Shown here in pieces: positions 24,720 to 33,618 of a stretch of 36,226 nucleotides of DNA. The stretch is taken from the NCBI GenBank assembly GCA_045627405.1, contig JAZQNP010000012.1, forward strand, positions 1 through 36,226, read 5' to 3'. The stretch's first letter is position 1; each line of letters opens with the position of its first letter. This DNA is from Firm-04 sp045627405. GTDB lineage: Bacteria > Bacillota > Clostridia > Oscillospirales > Ruminococcaceae. The position numbers and the translations under genes were made by a program. Below the pieces are notes generated by a model. It was not told the origin of the DNA and did not search any database. It was given only the letters and a program-made list of their open reading frames with translations.

Positions 24720-25764
24720 GACAGAGGATGCCGCGCAGAAATTCGGTCAGCTCGCAAGCCATTTCGCACTGTTCCGGCACCCGCGGATGACCGGGTGTCG
24801 CGCTGCCGGAGCGGGTGAAGCGGAAGCGGCGGACGCGGCTGCTGCCAAGGCGGGCGCAAGCCTCATCGAGGAGCGTTTCCCAATAGGTATCGTGCATCAG
24901 TACCGTCAGCAGCAGCACAAACTGCGCATCCGGATATTTCCCCATGAGGTCTTCGATGATCCGGCAGTATGTATTGAGCCAGCGTTCTCTTTTTTCGGGG
25001 TCGGGAATCTGGTTATCGAGGGTTCCGACATGGTGATCATTCTGCCCGATTGCGAAGATCACGGCATCGGGTACATAGCGTGAAAAATCCCAGTCTGTCA
25101 TCTCCCCTGCCGCGGGCTGATAGCTGAGCTTGGTGTACGCGGTCTCCATGCCGACTGCACCGTTCTCGTAGTAGCCGGTGTTGTCGAGGAGTGCGATGCC
25201 GCCCTGCGCCGTCAGATGCACCTGCGCATCGAGCATTCTGCCGGTCAGCATTGCATAGCTGTGCCATGCGTTGTCATATTTCGCAGTATAATCGGGATAA
25301 TCGTTCTGACCGACGCGTTCATAGAGATCGACCCACGAGCCTGCGGTCACACTGTCACCGAAGGCTTCGATTTTGCGTTTCGGCAGACCGAGCGGAGAAA
25401 TCTCCGCGCCGTCCTCAATGAGAAAGCCGCGCAGCTTGAAACAGTGCGGGCCGTCCTGCCGCTTAAAGAGCTTGAAGGTGTGCAGTCCGTGATCGGGTGC
25501 GGTAACGGTGAGCGTCTGCACCGTATCATTTTCCGGCGAGAGTTCGAGTGCGGACTCCGCGCCGTCGAGCAAAAAGCCGAGCGTCAGACCGTTGCCGTTT
25601 CCGGCGTCATAGCTGTGATTTTCGATTTCGATATGCAGTGTTTTGCCGGAGAAGCGAAACTGCACAAGGGAACCGGGCCAGTAGAAAGCCGGTGCATCGG
25701 GTACAGAGCGGTCGATGCGCCCCATATAGCGCAGCGCGGTATTCGAGGGAAGAATCTGTATCAT
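24700..25764 (-). CDS. CE2-like SGNH carbohydrate esterase
   Basis: This 354-residue protein has the two-domain layout of CE2 acetylesterases. An N-terminal jelly roll (about 10-120; MGRIDRS, FYWPGSLVQFRFSGKTL) is followed by an SGNH hydrolase domain with Ser138 in EAFGDSVTAG, GQND at 240-243 and a late TPGHPR carrying the likely His. It lacks a signal peptide, so it probably removes acetyl groups from imported xylo- or manno-oligosaccharides inside the cell. It is the last gene of a minus-strand run, 18 bases after the TPR-like gene. It overlaps the convergent membrane protein gene tail to tail by 20 bases. Substrate is inferred from family. Confidence 0.87.
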   Translation of the reverse strand: MIQILPSNTALRYMGRIDRSVPDAPAFYWPGSLVQFRFSGKTLHIEIENHSYDAGNGNGLTLGFLLDGAESALELSPENDTVQTLTVTAPDHGLHTFKLFKRQDGPHCFKLRGFLIEDGAEISPLGLPKRKIEAFGDSVTAGSWVDLYERVGQNDYPDYTAKYDNAWHSYAMLTGRMLDAQVHLTAQGGIALLDNTGYYENGAVGMETAYTKLSYQPAAGEMTDWDFSRYVPDAVIFAIGQNDHHVGTLDNQIPDPEKRERWLNTYCRIIEDLMGKYPDAQFVLLLTVLMHDTYWETLLDEACARLGSSRVRRFRFTRSGSATPGHPRVPEQCEMACELTEFLRGILCLNQETE

Positions 25765-25782
25765 GGTCTTTGGTATCTCCTC

Positions 25783-26838
25783 TCACTCAGCAGGTGCGGC
25801 ATCTTCATCGGAGATATAGCCTGCGCGTCTGTCAATTTCGTCCAGCATTTCCTTGAATTTCGGATCATTCGTCATATCATAGGCAGTGCGGAAAAAGAGT
25901 CCTTCGAGGTCAGTTCTGCCGTGTTCTCTTGCGAGGTTGCCGAGCGTGACCGCGAGATTGACAAGGTCATTTTCCGGCGGCGGATTCATGCCGTATCTCT
26001 CATAGGCATCAATGATCTGCCCGTGTGTCGGCGGCGCAAAGGTCTGCCCAAAGGTTTTCATTCTGCGCAGCACATCCTGCAATTCGATTTCGATGCCTTT
26101 GTTCTGCTGGAATTTCAGGCTTTCAAAGTAGAAGACACCGGCGGAGTGCAGATCTCCGACGAGCGTGCAGTAGTAGCCCATATTACCGAGGACTCTTGCA
26201 TAGCAGGACGCCGTGGTCGAAATGCGAAGCGATTCCTGACAGCATTCGAGAAGCTGTTTTTGGAGCCGCATAAACTTAAAGATTTCCGCCTGTTCAAAGC
26301 GCACATCAATGCTGACAGGATTGAACGCGATGGCGCGGTCAATGGCAGCGAGTGCGGCTTTGGTTTTTTTATTCTGAAAGAGAACATAGGCATAGACTTG
26401 GAGATAGTGAGAAAAGTCGAACGGCGCACGATCAAAGACCGTGTCCTCCGGATAATAGAGCCGGTACATATGATACTCAAACTGATTGCGGAAGCAGAAC
26501 CATTTTTTCTCATCCTCTTCAAAGTAGACGCGGATCTTTTCCGCGATTTCACCGAGGAGGACTTCGGCTTCATTCCACTGATCATTGCGGATCATATCGA
26601 GTGCATCGGCAAACGCCTGATCCATGCGTTTATTGCGGACGAATGTTGTATCATACATTTCCTGCCTTGTGCTTTCGGGCAGCATTTCGACGGCATAGTC
26701 AGCGATTGCCGCCATCAGCTCGGCAGCATTCTCTTCTTTTTTGTACTGCTGTGCGATTTCGCTCAGACGGTGCAGATCGGTTTGCGCATCGCCGGACATT
26801 TCCATGCGGATTTGTTCCATCAGTTCATTGACTGTCAT
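25783..26838 (-). CDS. TPR-like helical repeat protein, unknown function
   Basis: This 351-residue soluble, all-helical protein contains tetratricopeptide-like repeats: SHYLQVYAYVLFQNKKTKA, ALAAIDRAIAFNP, and the paired helices around LLECCQESLRIS and YARVLGNMGYY (about 155-265). A flexible PPTHGQ segment and an acidic tail follow. Such repeats usually mediate protein contacts; the partner is unknown. The start at ATG 26838 is chosen because AAGGGG lies 10 bases before it. The longer open frame would run into the aspS stop. It lies between aspS and the CE2-like gene in the same operon, and no link to translation is evident. Confidence 0.75.
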   Translation of the reverse strand: MTVNELMEQIRMEMSGDAQTDLHRLSEIAQQYKKEENAAELMAAIADYAVEMLPESTRQEMYDTTFVRNKRMDQAFADALDMIRNDQWNEAEVLLGEIAEKIRVYFEEDEKKWFCFRNQFEYHMYRLYYPEDTVFDRAPFDFSHYLQVYAYVLFQNKKTKAALAAIDRAIAFNPVSIDVRFEQAEIFKFMRLQKQLLECCQESLRISTTASCYARVLGNMGYYCTLVGDLHSAGVFYFESLKFQQNKGIEIELQDVLRRMKTFGQTFAPPTHGQIIDAYERYGMNPPPENDLVNLAVTLGNLAREHGRTDLEGLFFRTAYDMTNDPKFKEMLDEIDRRAGYISDEDAAPAE

Positions 26839-26897
26839 AATCGTTTCCCCTTCCTCCGCACACACGGTGTATGTGTATCTGTGCGGGGGTTCTGTTT

Positions 26898-28682
26898 TCA
26901 TGCTTCTGCGGATTCTTCGGTGACGGTTGTGATGCCCAGAATATCGAGATTTTCCTGTTCGACGGGCGACGGGCAGCCGCTCATCAGCTCGCGTGCATTC
27001 TGCACCTTCGGGAACGCAACCACATCGCGCAGAGACTCTGCCTCTGCCAGCGTCATGGTCAGTCTGTCCAGACCGATGCCGAGGCCGCCGTGGGGCGGTG
27101 CGCCGTACTGATACGCCTGCACAAGGAAGCCGAATTTCGCCTCAATTTCGGCTTCTGTCAGACCGAGGGACTCAAACATTTTCTGCTGCAATTCGTAGTC
27201 TGTGATGCGCATAGAGCCGGAGCAAAGCTCGGTACCGTTCAGCACGAGGTCATAGGCTTTTGCGAAGACTTTTTCGGGTGCAGTGTCGAGGTATTGCAGG
27301 CATTCGTCCATCGGCATGGTAAACGGATGGTGCATCGCAAGCCATTCGCCGGTTTCCTCATCCTTTTCAAAGAACGGGAACTGCGTGATCCAAAGGAAAT
27401 TGAATTCGCCCTGCGGAATGAGGTCGAGCTTTTTCGCGAGATGCGAGCGCAGTGCGCCGAGGACAGGCAGCGTCACAGAGGTCTTGTCCGCGACGATCAG
27501 CACGACGTCTCCCTGTTCCGCGCCGGCAGCCGCACAGAGGGCAGAAAGCTCTCCGTCTTTGAGGAATTTTCCGAAGGAGCAGGCGGGTTCGGCATCCACC
27601 CAGCGGATGAACGCCAGCCCTTTCGCGCCGATACCTCTCACCAGCTCAGTCAGCTTGTCGATCTCCTTGCGTGTGAGGACAGCGGCAGCCTGTTTTGCAG
27701 TGATGCAGCGCACCGTGCCGCCCTCAGCGAGTGCATTGGCAAAGACGGGAAATTCGCAGTTTTTCACGATTTCGGAGAGATCGGTCAGCTCCATGCCGTA
27801 GCGCAGATCGGGCTTATCGGAACCGAAGCGGTTCATCGCCTCAGTATAGGTCAGCCGCGGCAGCGGTGTTTTGAGTTCTCTGCCCATGACATCGCGGAAC
27901 AGACGGATGAGGAATCCCTCGGTCAGATCGAGAATATCATCGACATCGACAAAGGACATTTCGAGGTCGATCTGGGTAAATTCCGGCTGTCTGTCGGCGC
28001 GGAGATCCTCATCGCGGAAGCACCTTGCGAGCTGGATATAGCGGTCATAGCCCGCGACCATCAGCAGCTGCTTATAGATCTGCGGTGACTGCGGGAGTGC
28101 GTAGAATTCGCCCTTGTGTACACGCGACGGCACGAGATAATCTCTCGCGCCTTCGGGGGTGGATTTCATCATCATGGGCGTTTCGATTTCGAGAAATCCG
28201 TTCTCATAGAAATACTGTCTTGCGCACTGTGCAATTTTATGCCGCAGGATGAGGTTCTGCTGCAAGGGGGCGCGCCGCAGATCGAGATAGCGGTATTTGA
28301 GGCGCAGCTCTTCATTGACCTTTGTCTGCGCAGTGATTTCAAAGGGCGGTGTTTTGGCTTTTGCGAGGATGCGCAGATCGGTGACATAGATTTCGACATG
28401 ACCGGTTGCGATCTTGTCGGTTTTGGATTCGCGTTCACGGACCTCACCGGTCGCCATGAGAACATACTCGCTCTTGACGGAAGCCGCCTTTTCAAAGAGT
28501 GTGCGGTCGGTGGTATCGTCGAAGGTGAGCTGCACCACGCCGGTGCGGTCACGCAGCACGATAAAGATGATACCGCCCTTGTCGCGCACGGTATCGGCAA
28601 AGCCGCCGACGGTGACGGTTTTGCCGGCTTCCAGCACCTCGCCGCAGTAGCAGGTGCGTTTCATTCCTTGCATGTTGTCCAT
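26898..28682 (-). CDS. aspS: Aspartyl-tRNA synthetase
   Basis: This 594-residue class IIb synthetase charges tRNA-Asp. An N-terminal OB-fold anticodon-binding domain (about 1-105) is followed by catalytic motif 1 around the NGFLEIETPMM segment, motif 2 FRDEDLRADRQPEF, a bacterial GAD insertion (about 285-415), and motif 3 GLGIGLDRL near the C-terminus. Length and order are typical of bacteria. AAAGGAG precedes the ATG. It is unusual to find it between a small membrane protein gene and a TPR-like gene with esterases at both ends rather than next to hisS. The 82-base gap upstream is too short for a T-box. Confidence 0.97.
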   Translation of the reverse strand: MDNMQGMKRTCYCGEVLEAGKTVTVGGFADTVRDKGGIIFIVLRDRTGVVQLTFDDTTDRTLFEKAASVKSEYVLMATGEVRERESKTDKIATGHVEIYVTDLRILAKAKTPPFEITAQTKVNEELRLKYRYLDLRRAPLQQNLILRHKIAQCARQYFYENGFLEIETPMMMKSTPEGARDYLVPSRVHKGEFYALPQSPQIYKQLLMVAGYDRYIQLARCFRDEDLRADRQPEFTQIDLEMSFVDVDDILDLTEGFLIRLFRDVMGRELKTPLPRLTYTEAMNRFGSDKPDLRYGMELTDLSEIVKNCEFPVFANALAEGGTVRCITAKQAAAVLTRKEIDKLTELVRGIGAKGLAFIRWVDAEPACSFGKFLKDGELSALCAAAGAEQGDVVLIVADKTSVTLPVLGALRSHLAKKLDLIPQGEFNFLWITQFPFFEKDEETGEWLAMHHPFTMPMDECLQYLDTAPEKVFAKAYDLVLNGTELCSGSMRITDYELQQKMFESLGLTEAEIEAKFGFLVQAYQYGAPPHGGLGIGLDRLTMTLAEAESLRDVVAFPKVQNARELMSGCPSPVEQENLDILGITTVTEESAEA

Positions 28683-28764
28683 TGTAATTTCAAACTCCTT
28701 TTATGTATCGCAGAGAAATGCGATTGATTTACACTGTGAGAAGCGCGTCAGCGCAGCGCGGTGT

Positions 28765-29313
28765 TCAGTGCCGCCCCAGCACCTTTCTGACGAACACCTT
28801 ATGATAAAACCACTTCATGCGCGAGAGCAGCATGTCATAGAAGAAGAACATCGCATTTGCAGCGACAATCAGAATGACATACATGTAGGGCGCAGTGTCC
28901 TCAAAGGTCGGCAGCCCCAGCACATAGACCGTCAGCCAGTAGTCGAGCAAAAGGAACACATTGAAGAGCAGCAGCTTCGCGGCAATCCGCAGAATGCTCT
29001 GACGGATGCTCTGGAAACGATGCCGCAGAATGGGATAATATCCAAAGAAGAGAATGAACATCAGAGCTGCTTCCTTGTCGAAGGTCACGATGAGCGCGAG
29101 GAGACTGACCGCGAGGTACGTCAGCCAGCCCCAGCTGACGGAAACCTCCTCAACGAGAATGATCATCAGCACACCGGCAGCCATCGGAGCTGCAATATAG
29201 AGCGCGGGAAATACACCGGTCAGGAACATCATCACGATGCAGAGCGCGGCGATGATGCCGCCGAGCGCGACGCGGTAGCTGGTTTTTGTCGTTTTTGTCG
29301 TTGTCTTCGCCAT
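28765..29313 (-). CDS. Five- to six-helix membrane protein, unknown
   Basis: This 182-residue protein begins with a Thr/Lys-rich tail (AKTTTKTTKTSYR) and has about five or six hydrophobic helices. A short charged C-terminus (MKWFYHKVFVRKVLGRH) probably lies inside. The size and Gly/Ala-rich first helices recall ECF-transporter S components or DUF2232-like proteins, but I see no decisive motif. Its ATG shares a base with the TGA of the SGNH lipoprotein gene (TGATG), so it is probably translationally coupled. aspS follows 82 bases downstream. Confidence 0.72.
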   Translation of the reverse strand: MAKTTTKTTKTSYRVALGGIIAALCIVMMFLTGVFPALYIAAPMAAGVLMIILVEEVSVSWGWLTYLAVSLLALIVTFDKEAALMFILFFGYYPILRHRFQSIRQSILRIAAKLLLFNVFLLLDYWLTVYVLGLPTFEDTAPYMYVILIVAANAMFFFYDMLLSRMKWFYHKVFVRKVLGRH

Positions 29314-30524
29314 CAGCCTGCACTCACACCGACCGCAAAGATCTCAAACGACTTATCGGTATGGTCATCGAGCATGCGGATCTCGACCTGCATCTGCGTT
29401 TCCTGATCGAAATGCTCCACCAGCGTCGGCACAGGGCCGCCCCAGCCGTTGACGCCGTAGCCGTTGACGATCCCTGCGAGGGAGCCGTTGATATAGACGC
29501 CCGCCATGCCGAAATCCGGCGAATTGGAGACCTTATAGACAAGGAAGAGCGTTTTGCCGGTGACAGTAAATGTCAGGCCCTCATTTCCGGTATCCTTTTG
29601 ATAAACGAATCCCGCGGGGAATCTGGTGTTGTTTGTGCCGACATTCCATGAGCCGTCGTGAAATTTGAGATTTGCCGCATCATAGAGCACCGCATCGGAA
29701 TACAGCTCCGGATAGACAGTCTCCTCCGGCAGATCGTAGCTCTTGTCTGCTTTTTTGTCTTTTGCCTGTGCAAAATATGCCGCAATGAATTCACCGAGCA
29801 GCGCGTGACCGGCGACCGAAGGGTGTACATCGTCGTCGCCGTATTCACTCCACTCCATTCTGCCGGCTTCCATCTCCGGGAGAATGGCATCGCGCACAGA
29901 GATCATGCCAAGATCGTAATGTTCTCCGATTTCCTGCTGCTGTTCCTGACAGGTGTGACCGGTCTCCATGTAGGTGAAGAGCAGAATGACAGCGGGTTCA
30001 TTTTCAGCTTGGAGACAGGTGCGCACGAGGCTCTCATAGCAGACCTTGTAGTCCATCTCTGTGCCGTCATTGACAGCGAATTCGAGGAAAATAATATCCG
30101 GCTGACCGGGCAGCACCTCTTCGGAGACGCGCAGATTGCCGAGGACTGACGGCGTGCCGGAGAGCCCGTTGTTCTGGCAGGTGACGGTCCCGCCGCTGCA
30201 ATATGTCTCTTCAAAGGCAGCAGCGGAGACTGAGGCATAGCAGTCCGGCGAGTGAGAGCCGGCAGCATAGCCTTCTGTGATAGAGCCGCCGACATAAGCG
30301 ATGGTAATATCCTCACCGTTTGCCGCGCGGTCAAAGACACGGTTCAGGCGCGCAGTGTTGCCGGTGCTGACAATCGAACGCTGCACCATGGCAGCATGAA
30401 ATTCTTCGGGTGTACGCGGTTCTGCGGAGCCGCCCGCGCAACCGGTCAGAGCCGTACCGCAGAGGAGCGCGGAGGCGGCAGCAACGGCAGAAGCGGCAGT
30501 TTTTTTCCATATATTCCGATTCAT
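29313..30524 (-). CDS. SGNH hydrolase lipoprotein
   Basis: This 403-residue surface lipoprotein has signal residues 1-28, lipobox LTGC and lipidated Cys29. The SGNH hydrolase domain (about 72-255) carries a GGSIT variant of the GDS motif with Ser81, FAVND at 149-153 and the Asp232/His234 pair in DDVHPSVAGH. A C-terminal beta-sandwich (about 275-400) resembles the carbohydrate-binding jelly roll of CE2/CE3-type esterases. Deacetylation of plant or wall polysaccharide at the cell surface is likely but not proven. It heads the run SGNH-membrane protein-aspS-TPR-CE2 and has a clear promoter. GAAACCCC-type sequence (minus AAGGGG) precedes the ATG. Confidence 0.87.
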   Translation of the reverse strand: MNRNIWKKTAASAVAAASALLCGTALTGCAGGSAEPRTPEEFHAAMVQRSIVSTGNTARLNRVFDRAANGEDITIAYVGGSITEGYAAGSHSPDCYASVSAAAFEETYCSGGTVTCQNNGLSGTPSVLGNLRVSEEVLPGQPDIIFLEFAVNDGTEMDYKVCYESLVRTCLQAENEPAVILLFTYMETGHTCQEQQQEIGEHYDLGMISVRDAILPEMEAGRMEWSEYGDDDVHPSVAGHALLGEFIAAYFAQAKDKKADKSYDLPEETVYPELYSDAVLYDAANLKFHDGSWNVGTNNTRFPAGFVYQKDTGNEGLTFTVTGKTLFLVYKVSNSPDFGMAGVYINGSLAGIVNGYGVNGWGGPVPTLVEHFDQETQMQVEIRMLDDHTDKSFEIFAVGVSAG

Positions 30525-30585
30525 TTGAAACCCCTTATCTTCATGGATCCGTCAGAGTGCAGCAAGTGCATTCTGCATCTACATT

Positions 30586-30614
30586 ATCATAGCATAAAAC
30601 GGCAGAAAAGTCAA
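30586..30614 (-). promoter_or_regulatory. Promoter of the SGNH-aspS operon
   Basis: Minus-strand TTGACT (30609-30614), a 17-base spacer and TATGAT (30586-30591). No other clear promoter is seen down to 24700. Confidence 0.78.
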
Positions 30615-30668
30615 TGCAAAAGGCGCAGGCGAAACGGTACGGAGAGAGAACTTTGCAGGGAGAGGAAC

Positions 30669-30712
30669 AAAAAATCAGCCCGAAAGCGATTCACAGGAAC
30701 CGTTTTCGGGCC
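30669..30712 (-). terminator. Intrinsic terminator after the dockerin metallopeptidase
   Basis: Minus-strand GCCCGAAA and TTTCGGGC arms (with an inner CG pair) are followed by TGATTTTTTG. Confidence 0.88.
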
Positions 30713-30751
30713 GAGGATGGAAAATGCGTTGAAAAAGCCGTATATTCTGTT

Positions 30752-33535
30752 TTACGGATAAATCGGCATATCAGCCTGCTTTGCGTTGCCGGCGATGAGT
30801 TTCAGCACGATATTCAGATCGGAACCGTCTGTTTTCCCGTCCGCATAGACATCGCAGTTGATCTTACCCTGCACAGAAAGCTCGCTGACAGATGCGACCG
30901 ATTTTGCGAGCAGCACAGCATCCGCAAGTTCGCAGGCACCGTTGCAGTCCGCATCGCCCCAAATTGCAAACGTGTCGGGAGCGGCCGTCGTTGTCGTGGT
31001 GGTTGTGGTGGTTGTGGTGTCTGTCACAGTGATGTCTTCCTTGCCGGAATAGGTTTCGGTCGGTGCAGAAACGTTCTGGAAGAAGACGCGTGCGAAATCG
31101 ACGGAGCCGTTGAAATAGTTGCCGTCCGCGCTTCTGCCGAGCCAAGCAGCAGTGCCGTTGACCGCAGAGGACTCGCTCATCGTGTCAAAGGGGCTGATGC
31201 CGCAGGATTGCGTGTAGCTCTTTCCGTCAACGATCATGGTGAGCGTGCCGTTCTGGTACTGAATCCGAATCACGCTCCATTCGCCCAGCGGGAGAGCGGA
31301 GTCCGCCTTTACGCGGACGGTTGTGTTGTTTGCGGTGATGGCAAATTCCGCAACACCGTCGCTGCTGCACGGTGTCAGCACGCAGCTTCCGACGCCCGGC
31401 GTACCGGCGGAGAAGATCGCCTGATTGTTCGCGCCGCCGCGCCACAGCACAGCAAACTGATATTCATAGCTGCTGTCAAACCGTGCAAAGGAATTGTCCA
31501 GACGCATCGCATCGTCCTTGCCGTCGAAGGTCATGACGCCGTTCGCGCTTGTGCGGGATGCCTCCCATGTCGCGCCCATGTTCATCGCATAGGTGGTGTT
31601 ATAGCGTTCCGTGGCGTATGCACTGCTGTCCGAGCCAAAGTCATAAGCTGCATACAGACCGTCGGTATAGGGTCTGTTATTGAGGTAAGACTGCGTGCCG
31701 TACCAGCCGCAGCAGGTGCCCTTTGTCGCACTGTTGCCGCCGTCGTCATAGTAGTCGCCGTCGAGGATCGCCTGCCCGGAGGCTTTTCCATTGTACATGC
31801 AGAAGGAAACGCCCTTGACAACCGCGTTGTCAGTGACGGAGTAATTGCCGTAAACGCAGGCACTTTCCATGATCTTGGCATTGCCGGAGACCGTTGCATT
31901 GCCCATGACCATCGCGGTATCACCGATGTAGGCATTGCCGGAAATATTTGCACGCTCTGCGATCATGGCAAAGCCGTCGATCACAACATTGCCGGTTACG
32001 GTTGCATTGCCGATGACAGCGGCATTGGGGCCGACATAGACAGAAGCATCGACCTTTGCCGTGGAAGCGACGAAGCCGCCGCCGTTGGAGTGCGCGCTGC
32101 CGCGCAGACCGTTCAGCGGGCGGGACTTGATGCCCGCGCCCTCGATCGTCACCTGATACGGATAGCGGTTTTTCGAGGAGAACGGCTGTTTTGTCTCACC
32201 GAACTCATCGGAATCCTGATGCCAGTGCAGACCGGAGGGATTATAGAGCGACTCATCCGGTGTCGCGATGACAGTCAGATAGGCAGCGGAGGCATTGGCA
32301 GGAACAGTCAGCGTGCCGGTTTCGCCGTTGCCGAACAGATCGGAGTAGTACGACTTGCGGCTGCCGTCCTCGACGACGATGCAGGCGCGCCAGTCTGCGC
32401 CGTTCAGGCTGGACATGCCGTTCAGCGTGACGGAGATTGTGCTGCCGGTGATTTCGAGCGGCACGACATTGAGACCGGTTGCCTGCGGCGCACGCTCAGT
32501 CGGCACCGCATAGACATTGGTTTCGCCGTCAACCTGTTCGAGCATGGTATAGATCATCTGCCAGTTCCACGCGCCCTGATTGAGCAGATCATCGAGCCGC
32601 TTGCGATAGGCAGTCTGCTGTGCAAAGTCGAGCGTTGCCATGCGCTTTGCGAAATGGCCGAGTGTTTCCTTCATATCGGCAGGCGCAAGGCGGTTGATCA
32701 TGGTAAACGGATATTCATCGGTCTTGCCGTTTTGCAGCAGCGTCTTGACAAAATCGGAGCCATAGCCTTCGAGCTGATCGGGGTTCTCGGTCAGATACTG
32801 CAAGAAGACCCATGCCGCATAGTAATCTCTGCCGAACGGCGAAGTGAAGCACAGATTCTTCAAATAGGTTTCAAAGAAGTCGGTGCCGTAGCCGTAATAG
32901 GAATTGTTTGTCCAGCCGTTTTCGGCGGAGACTTCATAGAGCCACTGCTCGCGGAACCAGTTTCCGAGAGCCTCCCACCATGTATTGGAGTATTTATTGG
33001 CATTCCAGCCGAGCTGATGTGCGGTAATCGCGTGACCGAACTCGTGCGGCATAACCCACGAAGCGGGGTTATATTCCATCGCGCCGACGCAGCAGAACAG
33101 GTACGGATAGCCCTTATTGTCCCACGACATATACGCCCAGTCATCCGCCATGCCGGAAAGACCGGTGCCGGAGATATAGACATTGAGCTTATACTTGTTG
33201 CCGTCACGCAGTCTTGTTTCAACGGATTCCGCGCACTCGGTCATGCCGAGCTTGTTGACGTAAATATCCCAGCAGCGTTCAAGGTTTTTCGCATTGCCTT
33301 CGAGGAAGGCGGTTGTGACCTTGGAACTGTCGCCGCTGTTGCCCCAGATGAACTGGAAATGCTCCGAGGTATAGTAGTTGTACCCGCTGTTGAAATTGAA
33401 GAACGGATCGCGGGTGAGATAGGTGTCTGCTGCCGTCACGGTCATCATAGATGACATTGCAGTGACCGGCATCGCCGTGAACGCCATTGTGAGCGAACAC
33501 AGCACCGCAGACAGTCTGCGCTTTCTGTGTTTCAT
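30752..33535 (-). CDS. Dockerin-bearing metallopeptidase with beta-helix and LamG-like modules
   Basis: This is a secreted 927-residue modular protein. A signal peptide (1-36) precedes a gluzincin-like peptidase region (about 37-335) with HEFGH at 164-168 and a likely third zinc ligand Glu188 in TWWEALGNW. It resembles Svx/AvrXca-type (DUF6055) proteins. A beta-rich linker domain (about 345-485) follows. A left-handed beta-helix of hexapeptide repeats lies at about 488-580 (GPNAAVIGNATVTGNVVI, GNATVSGNAKI). A concanavalin/LamG-like domain is at about 660-825, then a Thr linker (840-850) and a C-terminal dockerin (859-920). It should sit on the cellulosome and cleave an extracellular protein or glycoprotein; substrate unknown. 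GGGGAGG precedes the ATG. It lies 83 bases after the M6 gene. Confidence 0.88.
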   Translation of the reverse strand: MKHRKRRLSAVLCSLTMAFTAMPVTAMSSMMTVTAADTYLTRDPFFNFNSGYNYYTSEHFQFIWGNSGDSSKVTTAFLEGNAKNLERCWDIYVNKLGMTECAESVETRLRDGNKYKLNVYISGTGLSGMADDWAYMSWDNKGYPYLFCCVGAMEYNPASWVMPHEFGHAITAHQLGWNANKYSNTWWEALGNWFREQWLYEVSAENGWTNNSYYGYGTDFFETYLKNLCFTSPFGRDYYAAWVFLQYLTENPDQLEGYGSDFVKTLLQNGKTDEYPFTMINRLAPADMKETLGHFAKRMATLDFAQQTAYRKRLDDLLNQGAWNWQMIYTMLEQVDGETNVYAVPTERAPQATGLNVVPLEITGSTISVTLNGMSSLNGADWRACIVVEDGSRKSYYSDLFGNGETGTLTVPANASAAYLTVIATPDESLYNPSGLHWHQDSDEFGETKQPFSSKNRYPYQVTIEGAGIKSRPLNGLRGSAHSNGGGFVASTAKVDASVYVGPNAAVIGNATVTGNVVIDGFAMIAERANISGNAYIGDTAMVMGNATVSGNAKIMESACVYGNYSVTDNAVVKGVSFCMYNGKASGQAILDGDYYDDGGNSATKGTCCGWYGTQSYLNNRPYTDGLYAAYDFGSDSSAYATERYNTTYAMNMGATWEASRTSANGVMTFDGKDDAMRLDNSFARFDSSYEYQFAVLWRGGANNQAIFSAGTPGVGSCVLTPCSSDGVAEFAITANNTTVRVKADSALPLGEWSVIRIQYQNGTLTMIVDGKSYTQSCGISPFDTMSESSAVNGTAAWLGRSADGNYFNGSVDFARVFFQNVSAPTETYSGKEDITVTDTTTTTTTTTTTAAPDTFAIWGDADCNGACELADAVLLAKSVASVSELSVQGKINCDVYADGKTDGSDLNIVLKLIAGNAKQADMPIYP

Positions 33536-33618
33536 TTGCCTGATTTCCTCCCCATAAATAAAAATGATTTTTATATTCTAAGGTCCGCACGTTGTTTTTG
33601 TTTGCAGACCGAAGAGCC

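Noticed and set aside
28683..28764. T-box riboswitch before aspS
   Set aside because: Only 82 bases are available, and no specifier loop, T-box sequence or terminator pair is seen; only a short ATCGCA/TGCGAT hairpin is present.
30614..33454. A 946-codon open frame on the plus strand opposite the dockerin metallopeptidase
   Set aside because: It lacks recognisable domains and a ribosome site. It arises because the GC-rich codon use of the real minus-strand gene rarely gives stops in this antisense frame. The minus-strand product has clear domains, a signal peptide and a terminator.
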